Shown: piece by piece, positions 52,801-64,000 of the stretch
Layout: every line of letters begins with the position of its first letter
Numbering within the stretch: position 1 is the first letter of the stretch
Assembly (NCBI GenBank): GCA_905182985.1
Contig: CAJJDN010000120.1
Span: forward strand, 1-64,000
Direction: 5' to 3'
DNA: 64,000 nucleotides
Origin: Paramecium sonneborni
Taxonomy: Eukaryota; Ciliophora; Oligohymenophorea; Peniculida; Parameciidae
The notes under the pieces: model-generated
The model's input: the letters and a program-made list of their open reading frames with translations, nothing else
Told to the model about the DNA's origin: nothing
Databases searched by the model: none
Translations under genes and position numbers: made by a program

Positions 52801-53784
52801 TTTTAATTCTGTAAATTGTTTTACAAAATCTTAACATTTTTCATTTGTGTCTAAACTTGTTGGAGCAGCTTCACAATTTAACAAAATACATTTCCTAGTA
52901 TCGTGCCAAATACATTTAGCTCCAGTAGAATCATATTCACATGCACTTTTTATTTTATTATCCTCACATTTATTTGTGTTTTGACATCCCCCTCCTTTTT
53001 TAGTTGTGCAATCCAATTTTAATAATTTGTTTTATTTTCCAAAATCATTACATTATTAATATGTTGTGTATGATTATGGTGCTTCATCACAAGTGTAATC
53101 TCTACATAAATATTCATCTGTTGCCCATTCATAATTCCAAAAACATATTTTAACTAAATTCAAATCATAAATGCATTAGTCTTTTGATACCTATTAGTTG
53201 CAGGTAGAGGCACTTTTGATACATCCTTAACCTGTACTATTAACTGTACATGTTTAAATAGCTTCTCTGCATTCTTTATCAGATAGATAAGTTTTTGGTA
53301 AGTATTCACATTTATCTGCATTTAAACAATTCTTTCCATCCCAATAACATAAATATCTATCTTTTGGTGATTATAAACATGATGTTTCTGTGAAATAAGT
53401 ATTACAAAAATCTATTAGAACACAATGAACACCATCAGTTATGCAATCAGTTGAAATTGCTTAACAAGCATCAAAAGTACCTAATTTGAAAGCAGTACAC
53501 CCTGTAAAATGAGTACAAGCCTTTTCCACCCATGCACATCCTTTTGTCTTGGCACAATCAGCCTCTACAAAAGTAGAACAATAAAGAGATTTTGCACTTG
53601 TATCACCTTCATCTATTGGTGCTTAATAATCGACACATGCAGTTCCTTACCAAGTACATCTACTCAACGTATGGGCTTTACAATCGATTTCAACCTTTAG
53701 GTCCTTACATTAACATTTTTTCACACTATATTATTATCCACTTGCTATCAGAACAAGTAAACCTATTATTAATAAATATTTCAT
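46900..53784 (-). CDS. Paramecium surface (immobilization) antigen, GPI-anchored, intact
   Basis: The ATG at 53784 gives the signal peptide MKYLLIIGLLVLIASGQQ and TGA lies at 46902-46900. The 6,885 nt equal exactly 2,295 codons, so the product is 2,294 residues without introns. I read the 3' third (46,900-49,380) triplet by triplet with no in-frame TGA, and segments further 5' hold the same frame. The whole protein is a run of Cys-rich units with periodic Cys (CTWQGTACVD, CAWVEKACTHFTGC, CKWKGGICFKKEC, CYWDGKNC), the hallmark of Paramecium surface-antigen domains. The end is TNTVDSGYILGFAAVIIYTM-F, a hydrophobic GPI-attachment signal after an Asn/Thr-rich stretch. Such proteins coat cell and cilia and are expressed mutually exclusively by serotype. 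No near-identical central tandem repeats were seen. It is somewhat shorter than well-known antigens of about 2,700 residues. Confidence 0.95.
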
Positions 53785-54500
53785 TAAAGTATTATTATAT
53801 TTACTTTTACAGCATAATGTAAATTTATAATTAAGTTCCAAATTAAATTGATTCAGCTATCAAGATTAATACTTTAATTTCAGTACACCAATTCTTGCTT
53901 AAATTAATAATTCAGCAAAACCAGCAACACTCAAAAACATTAGAAACAAAGGACTATTTAAAATTATATTAATAGAATCCAACTATTATTTTTTAAAGAT
54001 AATAATTTTACACATTTCAATGTCTGAAGTAAGGACAACAAAATTAAATTCTAAGTATCTTTCAAACAAACTTTACTAATATTAAGTATTTATCCATATA
54101 GAAAGTCTTTATGAACAATTAATTAATATTTAATGTGTAGAAATCAAATTCAGTTGTTTCTAGCCAAGTCTTTTTTTTTTTCCCTCTCTTAAATTCATCT
54201 ATTTATTATTTCTTTTATTTATTTAATCACTCATATTTGCGGCATATTATTTTTCAAAATTGTTATCTGCCATAATAAAATCGTTATTTTATCTAGAGTC
54301 CTCATTCATTCCTCTTCTATATATATTTCCTTCATATGATCTACCAGATGTTTATTATTAGGGAATTCGCTGCTCTGAATTCTGCACTTAAAATTTGTAT
54401 ATTTTCATTAATGGAAATAACAGTAATTTAGGATCTTTTCTATTCTATTTCTCTCTGTTCTCATGTATTGATTTTTACCTTGGTGATTTAAGATATCTTT
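53785..54500. other. 5' flank of the surface-antigen gene
   Basis: AT-rich DNA upstream of the antigen ATG, with no convincing gene. Serotype control in Paramecium depends on sequences around the 5' end of these genes, so the promoter should lie in the first few hundred bases, but I cannot point to a specific element. Confidence 0.4.
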
Positions 54501-55450
54501 GTGCTTTTTATCATATTCTTACATTTTATCATTCAATTTTTTGATCATTTTCTTCTGCTTTAGTAGGTTATCTTATCAATTTTATATCCTTAGGATTTTT
54601 GTATTATCCTTCCCTTTTTATAAATTCTTGATTTCCAGGAATGTTTATATCTTAATAGGCTGCCCTCATCATACTTTTTTGTTAGATTTGTTTATGCTCT
54701 AACTATCACCCATTCATCATTTCTAGATCTTTAAATCCGAAGGCTTTCTTCTCTTAATCTCTTAACACTTTTTGTGTATATTTCATCAAATTTTCTCTGT
54801 AGCATTATTATCCATTGTTCTTAAAGGTAACAAGCTAACCCTCCATAGTACAAAATCGATCTAATATCTTTTCCATTATTTCTATGTTTAATCCTTTTTG
54901 TGCTCCAAACTATTTTTGTTAGTAAGCATGTGTCTTCGTTTAATGTTTTATTATTGTACCTCTCATATTTAACCATACCCCTAAGTATTTATATGTTTCT
55001 GTTTTCTGACATCCAGTCATCTCTAATTCTCTGCTTCTTCTTTATATCAATATGCACATTTATTTATGTTTATTTTCATATTATACTTTTCTGTCATCTC
55101 TCTCTATAAATAGAAATTATTTAATATATCTTTGCCTTCTATTTTCCGATCTTAGTAGTATGCTTTATTATTTTATAATATTCTTTTTTATTAGTACATC
55201 TTGTATGTTCTATTCTCGTTTGATATTCTAGATCCGATATTTTGGTATTCTGAATTAAACTATCATTATACCTTTAGAGATATTTTCTATCATTTGTGCT
55301 AGTTCCCATACATAGATATTTCCACTATTTTCATCCCCATATAAGTTTCTCTCCTTCTCTGATTAAAGAAAATAAAGTCTGTATACTATTGGTAACTCTC
55401 CCGATATTTTTATTGGTCAATAGTCTGATGGATTTTATTAAGTATTTTTG
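54500..55450 (-). mobile_element. Remnant of a LINE-type (non-LTR) reverse transcriptase
   Basis: The minus strand carries decayed coding sequence in several frames. The clearest is an open frame down to TGA 54708-54706 containing LEMTGCQKTETYKYLGVWLN, which fits the K-Y-L-G motif following the palm in non-LTR reverse transcriptases. It is followed by HAYQQKQFGAQKGLNIEIME and DRFCTMEGQLVTF. Just upstream, in another frame, REMTEKYNMKININ matches the conserved segment before it. Downstream, after a shift, are DEWVIVRAQTNLTKKYDEGS and LLRYKHSWKSRIYKKG. Base composition is less AT-biased than the flanks. The catalytic YxDD box was not found, so the element is dead. Assignment rests on motif order by eye. 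Confidence 0.5.
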
Positions 55451-58201
55451 AATTAATCTAAAATTACCTGATCAAAATATAATTAATATGTAATTTTTAT
55501 ACTTTGATTTTTTTCTAACCTGTTCTTCTGTTGCTATATTATAGTTGTTTTTTATCCCTTTCTTTCACAATCATCTATTTTATTTTTCTCTTAAAAATAA
55601 AGGGCGCATTATCATTTTTTCTATAAGCCTTATTTATTGTGTTTTTCATGTATTGATCCTAAAAATAGAAAATCTTTCACCAATAAAGGAAATTATCCTA
55701 TAATTAGTTATTTACATATCCTCTTTTCTTTCATGTCATATTATACAAAGATTCATCTTAAGACTAAAATTAAAATTAAGATTGCTGAAGATTGTAAAAT
55801 TTTCAAATTTGAAATCAATTTTGTAGTTAATGGAAAAATGCTCAATGATAAATAATGTGAATGAAATAAACTACAATCCAAATACTTGTATTATTGGAAA
55901 TTGCTCATAATTAATCTATTCAAAACTCTACTCAGATACCTGCATATTAAAAATTCTGTAAATATAAGATTTCAAGCATTGACTCACTTATCATAATTAA
56001 TCTTTTATTCTAAATTATCTCTAAAAAATTAAAATGAAACACCGTGACCTTGAAACCATGATATAATATAGTATTCATTAATTTTATGTTCTTTCAGTTC
56101 TCTATCTGAACATTTTTGTCACTTAATGTTCTTAAATATTTCAAAAACTTAGTTGATTTTGCTGCAAAAAAATCGAATAACTGCCTACATTTAATAAAAT
56201 GAATAAAAATGAAAAGAGAATTCATTATATAATTTTTGATGTTTTTGATAATATGAAAATTAGATTGCGTTGTATAAAATACAAAATCATTCCTTAATTA
56301 TATGCTTAAACTAATTTTAAGCTAATAATGTTTAAAATTAAAATTATACGAAACTAAATACAATTAACATCGATACTACGATTTTCAAGAATTCAAAAAA
56401 TATTGTTTTAAAGGAGTTTGAAATTTAATAAGAATATTTAAATAATTATTATGTGAGGGTTAAAATATAATCATTTTTTAACATTCATCACCTTTTTTAA
56501 TTACAAGCTGCTATAGTAGTAATATCAGAGACAATAATAATCTAAATTAGATTGAAATAATAGTATATCTATTCAATATGATTCTCTAGTCTTAACATCC
56601 CCTAAAAAGAAAAGATTTTCAATACAGTAAGATGTTAATTTAATGCCATTAGGAGAGAAGCATATTAATTGGCAATTCCATTATGTCCTTTTAATTTAAA
56701 AATTTATTCTCCTTTCTAAATGGATAGACTCACATCAAGTCCTCTACAGAAGATGAAGCTAAAGTATTTCCATCAATAAAAAAGGATAAATGATACCAAA
56801 ACCATCTAATTATGGCTTTTAATTGGTTCAATACTATGATGAGGATAATATTATTATACTTGAAGCAATCTAGATCATTTGGGATCAAATCTGAATTTAT
56901 TTCTATGGAGAATTTTTAGAAAGATGGGTAAGATAAACTTAATTTTGGCTTTATATCTTTGTTTGGCTTCAATACAGAAAATTTTTAAAAAAACTGACAT
57001 TGGTATCAATTCAATCAAAGGATTCAAAAAAAGGCATTTTTCTTCACTTTGCTTTTCCAAGTTCTTGATAAGCCCTAATTTAGAAAACCTTTGTTTTGTT
57101 TCAACCAATACAGATTTTATATTTTTAAATATTATTCAAACATGATATTTAATATTAATTTTTCTATTCACTTTTTATATTGATGATATAACTCCTTATA
57201 TGATCCCTTTAATTTTGATGATCAAATTAAATTGCAAGATCTGCTATGGCAGAATATCATTGTTAGAAATATAAATTTAAAATTATATTGATCATATTTG
57301 TAAAATATTTTATCTAATTTAAATCATGAAAACCTTGAATAAAAAATTTCTGAATGATTGATTTACATACATAATTGATTGATTCATTCTTTATATAAGA
57401 TGAATTCATTTTAATGTTTATTTATAATTTGATTGTTTTATACTGATATTTATTATTCTATACCTCTAGCAAAAAGTTAGATTCTATTAAATGTGGGGAT
57501 TTCCAGTTTATTCGTCTATCAAATATAATTCAAACTGATAGTATTTGATTAATTGATTACAATAGAAACAAGTATATAATTTTCAAGTTAAATACTTTAG
57601 ATTTATACTTTTAATAATTTTATTCAATTTATTACATACCAAAGAAATTGCAAATAATATTATTTTTACTAGAAAAGCTAGCATCTAGATATATCTTTTT
57701 AAAAAATTACTTTTTGTCACTTTTTCATATTGAAATAATCATCATATTTTTTTTAATGATGTTTAAAAATACATTAAAGAAATGAAATTGTAAACTTTAG
57801 ATAGTTATTAAGTAAATGATATTGTTGCAACATATATTAATAATACCTTTTTAATACTTAAAGCGTTTTAGATTTCTTTAGCTGTAGAAATCATACTTTT
57901 AAATAAAAATTATAAAACCTATGCAATTCAAATTTTATCTTACTTTTCTAATAAGAAAAGAAATCCCTTTTTTCAATAAACAATGAATATTAGATTATTT
58001 TGAACAGATGGAATAGCTACAAATACTTAGAAAAAAATATTCTTAATTAATTTGTTTTCCTAAATTTATAAATTTCTTACTTCAAAAATCAATTTTTTGT
58101 CACATGAATATTTTCTCCATTTCTCAAACTTTTCTTCTCTTCAACAATATTAAAATAAAATAAATATTCTCTTTATATTTTTAATAATATTTCATTTTTT
58201 T
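55451..58201. other. Gene-poor interval with a plus-strand coding scrap
   Basis: Mostly AT-rich. Between about 56,780 and 57,150 the plus strand has protein-like pieces in different frames (MIPKPSNYGFQLVQYYDEDN; then FGIKSEFISMENFQKDGQDK and LNFGFISLFGFNTENFQKN), which look like a gene remnant or an unresolved intron-containing gene. A shorter open frame near 55,637-55,855 is unconvincing. 57,150-58,200 holds nothing I can support. Confidence 0.35.
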
Positions 58202-59689
58202 TCATTTCTCCTAACACTTTCTTATTTGTATTTCCTTTGAAACATAATCCCAAGTGATTATGTACTCTCCGTCTTAACTTAATTATCCAAAAATAAGTTA
58301 ATTATCAAATTCAATCGATTATTCAATAATAAAGTCACCATTTTCTTTCTTCCTCATTAAATTAACATTTGTGCCATTCTTATTCACCAAGAGGCATTTT
58401 GATTTTAAGTATTATTATGGAAATAACAAATAATCATCGTTTGATCCACACTTAACAGTAATTTCCTTAGTCTTCCTATACTATTTTGTATTACTCTCAA
58501 TCTCATATATATACATTTTTTCTCTACATCTAGGTTAGAATGTAAATTAGCTATCATTTATAAAACATAATCTATATCCAAATTAATCTATTTTTATCTT
58601 TTATATAACACTCCACTTCTTATCCAATAATGAGTATTCTATTACTAATATTTAATGATCTTATGAACAAGAAATCACTTTATTTTATTGATCATTTAGA
58701 CTTAATGAATATACAGAATCAGTATGATCAGTTATGGTTTATTAACACAACCATTAACTCTATTTAATCCAAAATTTAATAGTTTTATCACCACTTCCAG
58801 ATATGATTAGATCATCATTATTGCTCACTTATAAACAATATATATAATTTGAATGCCCATTCAATTTTTATTAGCAATTCCATTCATTATTTCCATTCGC
58901 CTACCATATTATAATCAATGAATCATCACTCCCAGAAATAAAATCATTTGTATTCCTCATAAAATTCAAAGTAATTACACCTTTTGTATGCTCACTTAAT
59001 ACTTATATTTGATTCAGTTTCCCTTCTTTATGTTGATATACTTTAATATTTTCTTCACATCCAGCTGCCACAATTGAGCAATCTTTATTAAAAGTAATTG
59101 CATAATACCATTAATTTTACTTACTTGTATTTTATTTAATGAGTTCAAAGGTAAATGGCTTTAGATTTGGTTTTAAGATGTTTACCTGGTCGTTTTATTC
59201 TTAAATTAATGGTTTCATAATTTAAGTTTATTGAGCTTCTTTATTAAATTTTTACTTCTAATCTGTTTAACTCTTGGTGTTTTTTAATATTTCATCTACA
59301 ATTTATGAAACTTATTAAATTGATTATTTGAGTTAGTTAAAGAATTACTATTCACAAACTTCAATTTTACATAAACCCTTAATAATATTGTCAATCTCTG
59401 AGATTCCTAATTATTCTATGTTAATGTTTAAGTAAGGAGTAAATCTATTTATAAGACTATCAAGGACTGATTTACACTCTTAAGCATTCTTTTATATATC
59501 GGTAATTATGACAATTGGTCGTTTTATCCATTCATTTAAGCGGTTCAAAGATATTGACTTGTTAATATGTTAAACATGATTAGGTAAACAATCATGACGA
59601 TAAGGCCTCTAATGTTGGCAGTTGCTCTCAATACAAACCCCTATTATTTACTGATTTTGATGATCAGCTTAAGTACATCTAATCTACAT
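58202..59689 (-). CDS. WD40-repeat protein with N-terminal Cys/His motif
   Basis: The ATG at 59689 and TGA 58204-58202 enclose 1,488 nt, exactly 496 codons, without intron or internal TGA, giving an intact 495-residue protein. The N-terminus has a B-box-like Cys/His cluster (CTQADHQ, then CIESNCQHQRPYRHDCLPNH). A helical, Gln-rich linker follows (VCEQQFFNQLKQSIQQVSQI), with INRFTPYLNINIEQLGISEI before it. From about residue 200, WD40 repeats begin: WYYAITFNKDCSIVAAGCEE, FISGSDDSLIIIWQANGNNE, NGHSNYIYCLQVSNNDDLII then SGSGDKTIKFW, and DHTDSVYSLSLNDQQNKVIS. The beta-propeller would act as a protein-interaction platform. Similar B-box/WD40 proteins are abundant in Paramecium. Ends in EIQIRKCQEK. 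Confidence 0.9.
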
Positions 59690-60104
59690 TTACTAACCCT
59701 AATAAAATTAATATTAAAAAAATGAACAAATTTTTTGATTATAAACTTGAAAAAATAACTTAATAAATATAACTTAATAGGATTTTTCAAAAAAATAAAT
59801 CCATAGACTAGTGTCTGTTTTTGATATAATTATTAGAATAGTGAAGAATATTAAACAAGTGAAATAATTATTTGCACAAGAAATACAAAATCCTAAATTT
59901 CTAAAATTTATGTAGAGAATAAATAGATGATTCAAAATAAAAATTATTATTGGTAAAATCTTTATAATATGGATAGAGAGAAGTGCAATCAAACCATGAA
60001 ATCACAGAAATAATTAATTAAATTAATTAAAATAAAGTTGTATAACGCAAATAGTCAAAAGAAGAAAAAAAACTGAATATTATATATAAAATAAGAGGTA
60101 TTGA
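59690..60104. other. Intergenic spacer
   Basis: AT-rich region upstream of the WD40 gene and upstream of the plus-strand relic at 60,105. No coding frame stands out; it should hold the WD40 promoter. Confidence 0.4.
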
Positions 60105-60891
60105 ATAGTAATTAGATCAAAAGACAAATCAATCAACCTGAAGATTTATTTAAAGTTTTTGTAAGCCCTAATAGACAAAGAGTTTACAGAGAAAATAACT
60201 TTTGTTGCTTGTAGCGTTTTTTTGAATTATCAAAGACCAATTTATGATCCAAATACTGATTTTCAATAATCTAATTGCAGAAGTAGTATATTAGTGGATT
60301 CAGAATGAGATACGATACTACATTTATTTCAAACAAATGGATATATTTATAAATTAAGTCAATAAGAATACAGAAAAATATAAGATGATTAATTCAATAT
60401 GGAATATTTAAATTAATAAAACATTTTTTATATTCTCTTAATTAGAAGGTTTTCTTAGAGGAATATGCTGGTATCTCTAATTAGTCAAATTTTTGATTCA
60501 ATCGTAAGTATTGATAATCTATCTAGTCCTTCTGATATGAAGAAAATCTCAAAATTTATCTGAAGTATTATGTATAATTAAACTTAATGATGATGATGAT
60601 GCAATCGCTAAAACTGTAAAATAATAAGCCAATAATGATTCAATAAAAATGATCAAAATTGCTTATCAGAATTACAACAATCAAGTAACTGTCTTTCAAA
60701 TACTAAATAATTTATTTCAGCTACTTAAAATTTTAATGGAACTTATTTCTGCCATTCTTTATTTTACTTTTTAATAAAAATTTAAACCTTTATTGATATA
60801 ATCTGTAATGAAAATTTTTGATAAATTATAATTGATTTATATTTATTATTTTTATTATCCAGGTTTACAAATCTATTGTTAAAATAAATGA
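60105..60891 (+). pseudogene. Decayed plus-strand gene, family unknown
   Basis: The frame opens after a TGA at 60102 and reads INLKIYLKFLQALIDKEFTE, KITFVACSVFLNYQRPIYDP, then meets TGA 60306. It continues in the same frame with DTILHLFQTNGYIYKLSQQE and MLVSLISQIFDSIVSIDNLS to TGA 60561. One base later a second frame gives EVLCIIKLNDDDDAIAKTVK and NNDSIKMIKIAYQNYNNQVT. A 27-nt interval (GTAG...GAG) around 60,282-60,308 could be an intron removing the first TGA, but the later frame change remains. The helix-rich character hints at an ARM/HEAT-like protein. No ATG is seen at the 5' end. Confidence 0.4.
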
Positions 60892-62159
60892 AATCAATAT
60901 ATTTTGAATATTTTGATGAAAAAACATTTGATGTTTGCACTATTTGTTGATACAATTAATTTGACAAATAATACCTTACAAATATTCATAATAAATATAT
61001 ATTTTTATTTAATCATAAAAAAATGTCAATCAAAGAGATTCATGGAAAATGAAGTCGAAATCACAAATGAGATCAAATATTTGCAGTTATAAATTATAGA
61101 GCACATAAGGAGACATCAAATAAAGATGGTTGAATAGTTATGATAACAAAGGAGTTTTTGAAAGACTAAATGTATATGAAGAAAATAATATTAAATAGGT
61201 TGGAATTTTATAGATGATACACACCAAAATCTTGTCTCTATAATTCAATTTTTAATTCTAATATTGAAGGACGATTATAATATCAACAATATCTAGAAGG
61301 CTTAAAGTTAATGAAAACTTGCTAAAATGGTAATTAAGAATTAAAGTAATTGAAATAAAATAGATAAGATAAAAAATAATCATTTATAATAAGTTAAATA
61401 TCATAATTTCTGATAAGTTTTTTTTTTAAAAAAACGAGGCTAATTTTTGCTAATTCCTATTTTTTCAATATTATAATTATTTATACTTGTTTAGGAACAT
61501 GATTATCCTCATTAATAAGGTTGCTGCAATATGATAACTTGAATCGAATATGTTAAGAGGATTACTATTTTCTTTTCAAATTTTTCCTCTGATCATTTTT
61601 TGTCCTATATTTTTAACTACAGTTCTCAAAAAATAAATAATTTCAATATATTTTATTCAATAAATTCTTAATAAATAAATCTAATCGACGAATTCTTATA
61701 ATAAAATTACTCATTTCCTATTCTAAAGAATGCAGTTCCATAATTGATATTCAAAGCAGGCTTAAAAACAATAGATAAAAGGAAGTTATTGATTTATGGT
61801 TGGCTAATATTGATATTTCAAGATTTTTATTCGAGCAATTAGTATATCAATTTGTTTTAATTATTAAAAAAATATAGGAGATATCACAATTTTATAGGCA
61901 AATAACTAAATTTATATTTTAAAGAAAGTACTTTAAATTAATAATAAAATTATGATCAAGAAATTATGCAATCATCATCGGGGAACCTTATGTTTAATGA
62001 AATACAAGTTGATTTATCTCCAATAAACTGATTAAAATACAAATTTGAAAAGGAGTAGAGAAATTAGAAAAAAATTAGATTTGTAATTCTATCAGAATAA
62101 GATGATTGTTTAAACTCAAAATGAGAAATAAATAAAAATAAATATTCAAATTTAAGTTA
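60892..62159. other. Interval with short unconvincing ORFs
   Basis: Contains an open frame 60,904-61,143 ending MENEVEITNEIKYLQLQ... and an overlapping one at 61,049-61,267 starting MKSKSQMRSNICSYKLQSTQ; both are short and AT-rich. From 61,270 to 62,159 I see nothing supportable. Confidence 0.3.
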
Positions 62160-62426
62160 ATGTCTGCTCAAAGCTAGCTATAAACACAAATGGATAGGGA
62201 TAAATACTTTTTCACCAGTTTAGTTTATTCTAATATAATAAAAACGGACTTTGGCTATGTCGGTTTTATGATTACTGAGGGTTTATGGTTTAAACTAAGA
62301 GTTTATTATTGTTTTGTAATCCCTAAAAAAGTGAGTATTACTGAACCAGAAATATTCACATTTGATGAATTGGAGTAAGGTTTGGCTAAAATAGAATAAA
62401 TTAAAAAGGATATACAACAAAATTGA
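62160..62426 (+). CDS. Small protein, tandem paralogue 1 (88 aa)
   Basis: ATG 62160 to TGA 62424-62426 is 267 nt (89 codons) with TAA/TAG as Gln. The protein starts MSAQSQLQTQMDRDKYFFTS and its core is DFGYVGFMITEGLWFKLRVY, ending GLAKIEQIKKDIQQN. It has no signal peptide or clear transmembrane helix. Its core matches the next gene downstream (GYVGFLITQGLWYKLRV), so both arose by tandem duplication and are under selection. I do not recognise the family; it could be a small cytosolic protein or a lone beta-rich domain. Confidence 0.7.
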
Positions 62427-62598
62427 AATAGTTGATTATTAAATATATCAAATCATTGCCTTGATTTAAGATTATTTTTTCTTGATTCCTTGATAATATC
62501 TTTTAGGTATCATTGATACTATTATTAATGATCTGAAATTCTATCACAATAAAAATAGGTATTGAAATATGTAAAACAAAAAATAAATTATTAATATT

Positions 62599-62871
62599 AT
62601 GGACCAATCACTTAAAGAGGAACTTCTTACCCGTATGAAATAGAGTTAGTATTTACTAACCAGCTTATGTCATTGTAGCATTGAAAAAACAAATAATGGT
62701 TATGTTGGCTTTTTAATCACTTAGGGACTCTGGTATAAATTAAGGGTATTTCTATTAAAAAAAGAGGGAGAAAATAAATTATTCTAAATTGTACATTCAG
62801 AAGGATTTGGTAATGAATAAAAAACTAAGGATAAGATGCATGAACTATTATAATAGTATATATAATAATGA
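62599..62871 (+). CDS. Small protein, tandem paralogue 2 (90 aa)
   Basis: ATG 62599 to TGA 62869-62871 is 273 nt (91 codons). The protein starts MDQSLKEELLTRMKQSQYLL, has the shared core NNGYVGFLITQGLWYKLRVF, and ends DKMHELLQQYIQQ. Compared with the first copy it shares length, the TSL.(Y/H) stretch before the core, and an acidic/Gln-rich helical tail, but little nucleotide identity. The duplication is therefore old and both copies kept their frames. The copies are 172 nt apart on the same strand. Confidence 0.7.
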
Positions 62872-63389
62872 ATAATATTTTTTAAGATCATTTTTATGAA
62901 TCTTAAATAATTTATTAATCTTATTTTCAATATTAAATAATAAAAAATAAAATAATTGTTAACTATATAAAAAATTTAAATTACACTAATTAATTTACGA
63001 TAAAAATTTACCTTATAAAAAGTGAAAACTATTTTCTTAAGAATTTAAAGTTAAACAAATTTAGCATCAAGACACTCATACTGAAAATAACGAATTCTAA
63101 TAACAATAATAATAAAACATTAATAAACTTCTAATTTATTCCTATTACTCATATCCTGCTTTCAAATAAATTTTTAAAGGACATTCAGAAGGCTTAAATT
63201 GGTTTTTACTATTAAGAAAATATTAGATATTGGTTAGGAATAATCCTTAAATTTCAGAGAATAGGAGAATTTATAATTAGAACCTTTAGGATCAAAGTAT
63301 ATTTAATAATTATTTTAAGTGAAATAAGATATCTGATGACAAGATTGTTTGATGTATGTATTTAATTTTAGAAAAATAACTAAGAATGT
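62872..63389. other. Intergenic spacer between convergent genes
   Basis: AT-rich sequence between the second small paralogue (+) and the stop of the SPRY-like gene (-). No gene seen. Confidence 0.4.
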
Positions 63390-64000
63390 TCATTCTCTTA
63401 CTATTTCTACCTTTGCTCCTTGTGTTTTAACAATACAGCAAAAATGTAATTCTCTGTTATCATTTTATAAGATCATTGAAAATCCTTCAATAGGTTTCTA
63501 ATTTTATATTAAATAATAACTTAAACTTTTTTCCAGCTGATTCTTTTAAGAGAGGGTTCATAAGTAACTTCTATAATATCATAATCCAAGAATCTAAAAC
63601 CTTTAGGCTTCCAATTCAATTCTTCTTATTCTGTATTTATTGTATCTATTATTATTTCTTATTTTACATGAATCTTAAAAGCAAACAAAAGCTCCATGAT
63701 TCACTTAACTTAATAAAGGTCTAAAATCCTTTGATTTCAAGATTTTTTTATCACAGATTCCAACTCCAATGTCTCCTATAAATTTTGGGAATTTAAATTA
63801 TATAGAACTAGTTTCTATTTAATTCAAACTTTATTTGCTAAGAGCAAAACAATAATGAGTTTAAGTTTGAGTTTATTCAATAATAATTTCTTCATAAATT
63901 TTAATACTTTGAAACTTCGCATTAGTATCAAATACATATTATGAACTGGAATATCTTGGAATATTTTCAATATCAATATATAAAAGTTCTTAAATTTATT
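63390..64000 (-). CDS. SPRY-like domain protein, 3' part, runs off right edge
   Basis: The TGA is at 63392-63390 and the 5' end lies beyond 64,000. Two introns, 63646-63667 (22 nt) and 63498-63526 (29 nt), restore one frame. The visible part reads NIPRYSSSQYVFDTNAKFQS, THYCFALSKQSLNQIETSSI, QFKFPKFIGDIGVGICDKKI, NHGAFVCFQDSYTINTEQEE, LNWKPKGFRFLDYDIIEVTY and EPSLKRISWKKKPIEGFSMI, ending AKVEIVRE. G.IG.GICDK followed by a D.I.V.Y/K.I.W.K pair is the pattern of SPRY-like domains, which bind proteins. In ciliates such domains often sit at the C-terminus behind B-box or coiled-coil regions; that part is out of view. The frame is clean, so the gene is probably functional. Confidence 0.7.
63498..63526 (-). 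other. Spliceosomal intron, 29 nt
   Basis: GTTTAAG...ATTAG on the minus strand, phase 0, between ISWKK and KPIEGFSM. Needed to reach the in-frame stop at 63,390. Confidence 0.7.
63646..63667 (-). other. Spliceosomal intron, 22 nt
   Basis: GTAAAATAAG...AATAG on the minus strand, phase 1, joining VCFQDS to YTINTEQEELNW. Removing it restores the SPRY-like frame. Confidence 0.75.

Noticed and set aside
59774..59992. 72-codon minus-strand ORF upstream of the WD40 gene
   Set aside because: A/T-driven, almost entirely Ile/Leu/Phe, typical of chance translation of AT-rich spacer.

Overview
The window looks like macronuclear DNA of a Paramecium-type ciliate. TAA and TAG behave as glutamine codons inside long reading frames and only TGA terminates. 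Introns are tiny (22-35 nt, GT...AG, usually GTA...TAG). The DNA is very AT-rich and gene-dense, and the first bases (cccaacccca) match Paramecium C4A2/C3A3 telomeric repeats. Coding calls therefore have to use the ciliate code; standard-code ORFs here are mostly fragments. The species cannot be fixed from sequence alone.

Layout. 1-2,570: probable telomeric end, decayed coding scraps, then a secreted protein with H-type-lectin-like repeats (+). 2,840-11,700 (-): a large, broken very-large-GTPase (VLIG)-like locus with a degenerate G domain, a Cys/His-rich segment and a C-terminal vWA domain. Two direct duplications (about 1.17 kb and 1.45 kb), each split by a single N at 9,619 and 12,724, look like unmerged contig overlaps. 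11,812-14,175: a coiled-coil gene that appears twice because of the second duplication. 14,176-18,191 (-): an intact 1,326-residue type I membrane protein with one 35-nt intron. 18,200-28,000: poorly populated DNA with broken or unresolved reading frames. 28,376-34,498 (-): two repeat proteins, the second a TPR array with an intron at the same place in almost every repeat. 35,350-40,547 (-): a furin-like/DUF4215 Cys-rich receptor-like protein. 42,123-46,265: one unrecognised ORF (+) and one decayed helical-repeat gene (-). 46,900-53,784 (-): an intact, intronless 2,294-residue Paramecium surface (immobilization) antigen with signal peptide and GPI-type C-terminus. 54,500-55,450 (-): remnants of a LINE-type reverse transcriptase. 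58,202-59,689 (-): an intact WD40 protein. 60,105-60,891 (+): a relic. 62,160-62,871 (+): two intact small tandem paralogues. 63,390-64,000 (-): the 3' half of a SPRY-like protein running off the right edge.

The genes do not form a pathway. The set (surface antigen, Cys-rich receptor-like protein, secreted lectin-like protein, large TM protein, repeat proteins, TE remnant, many broken frames) fits a subtelomeric, cell-surface-oriented and fast-decaying chromosome arm. Frames were read by hand, so exact ends of the broken genes are approximate.
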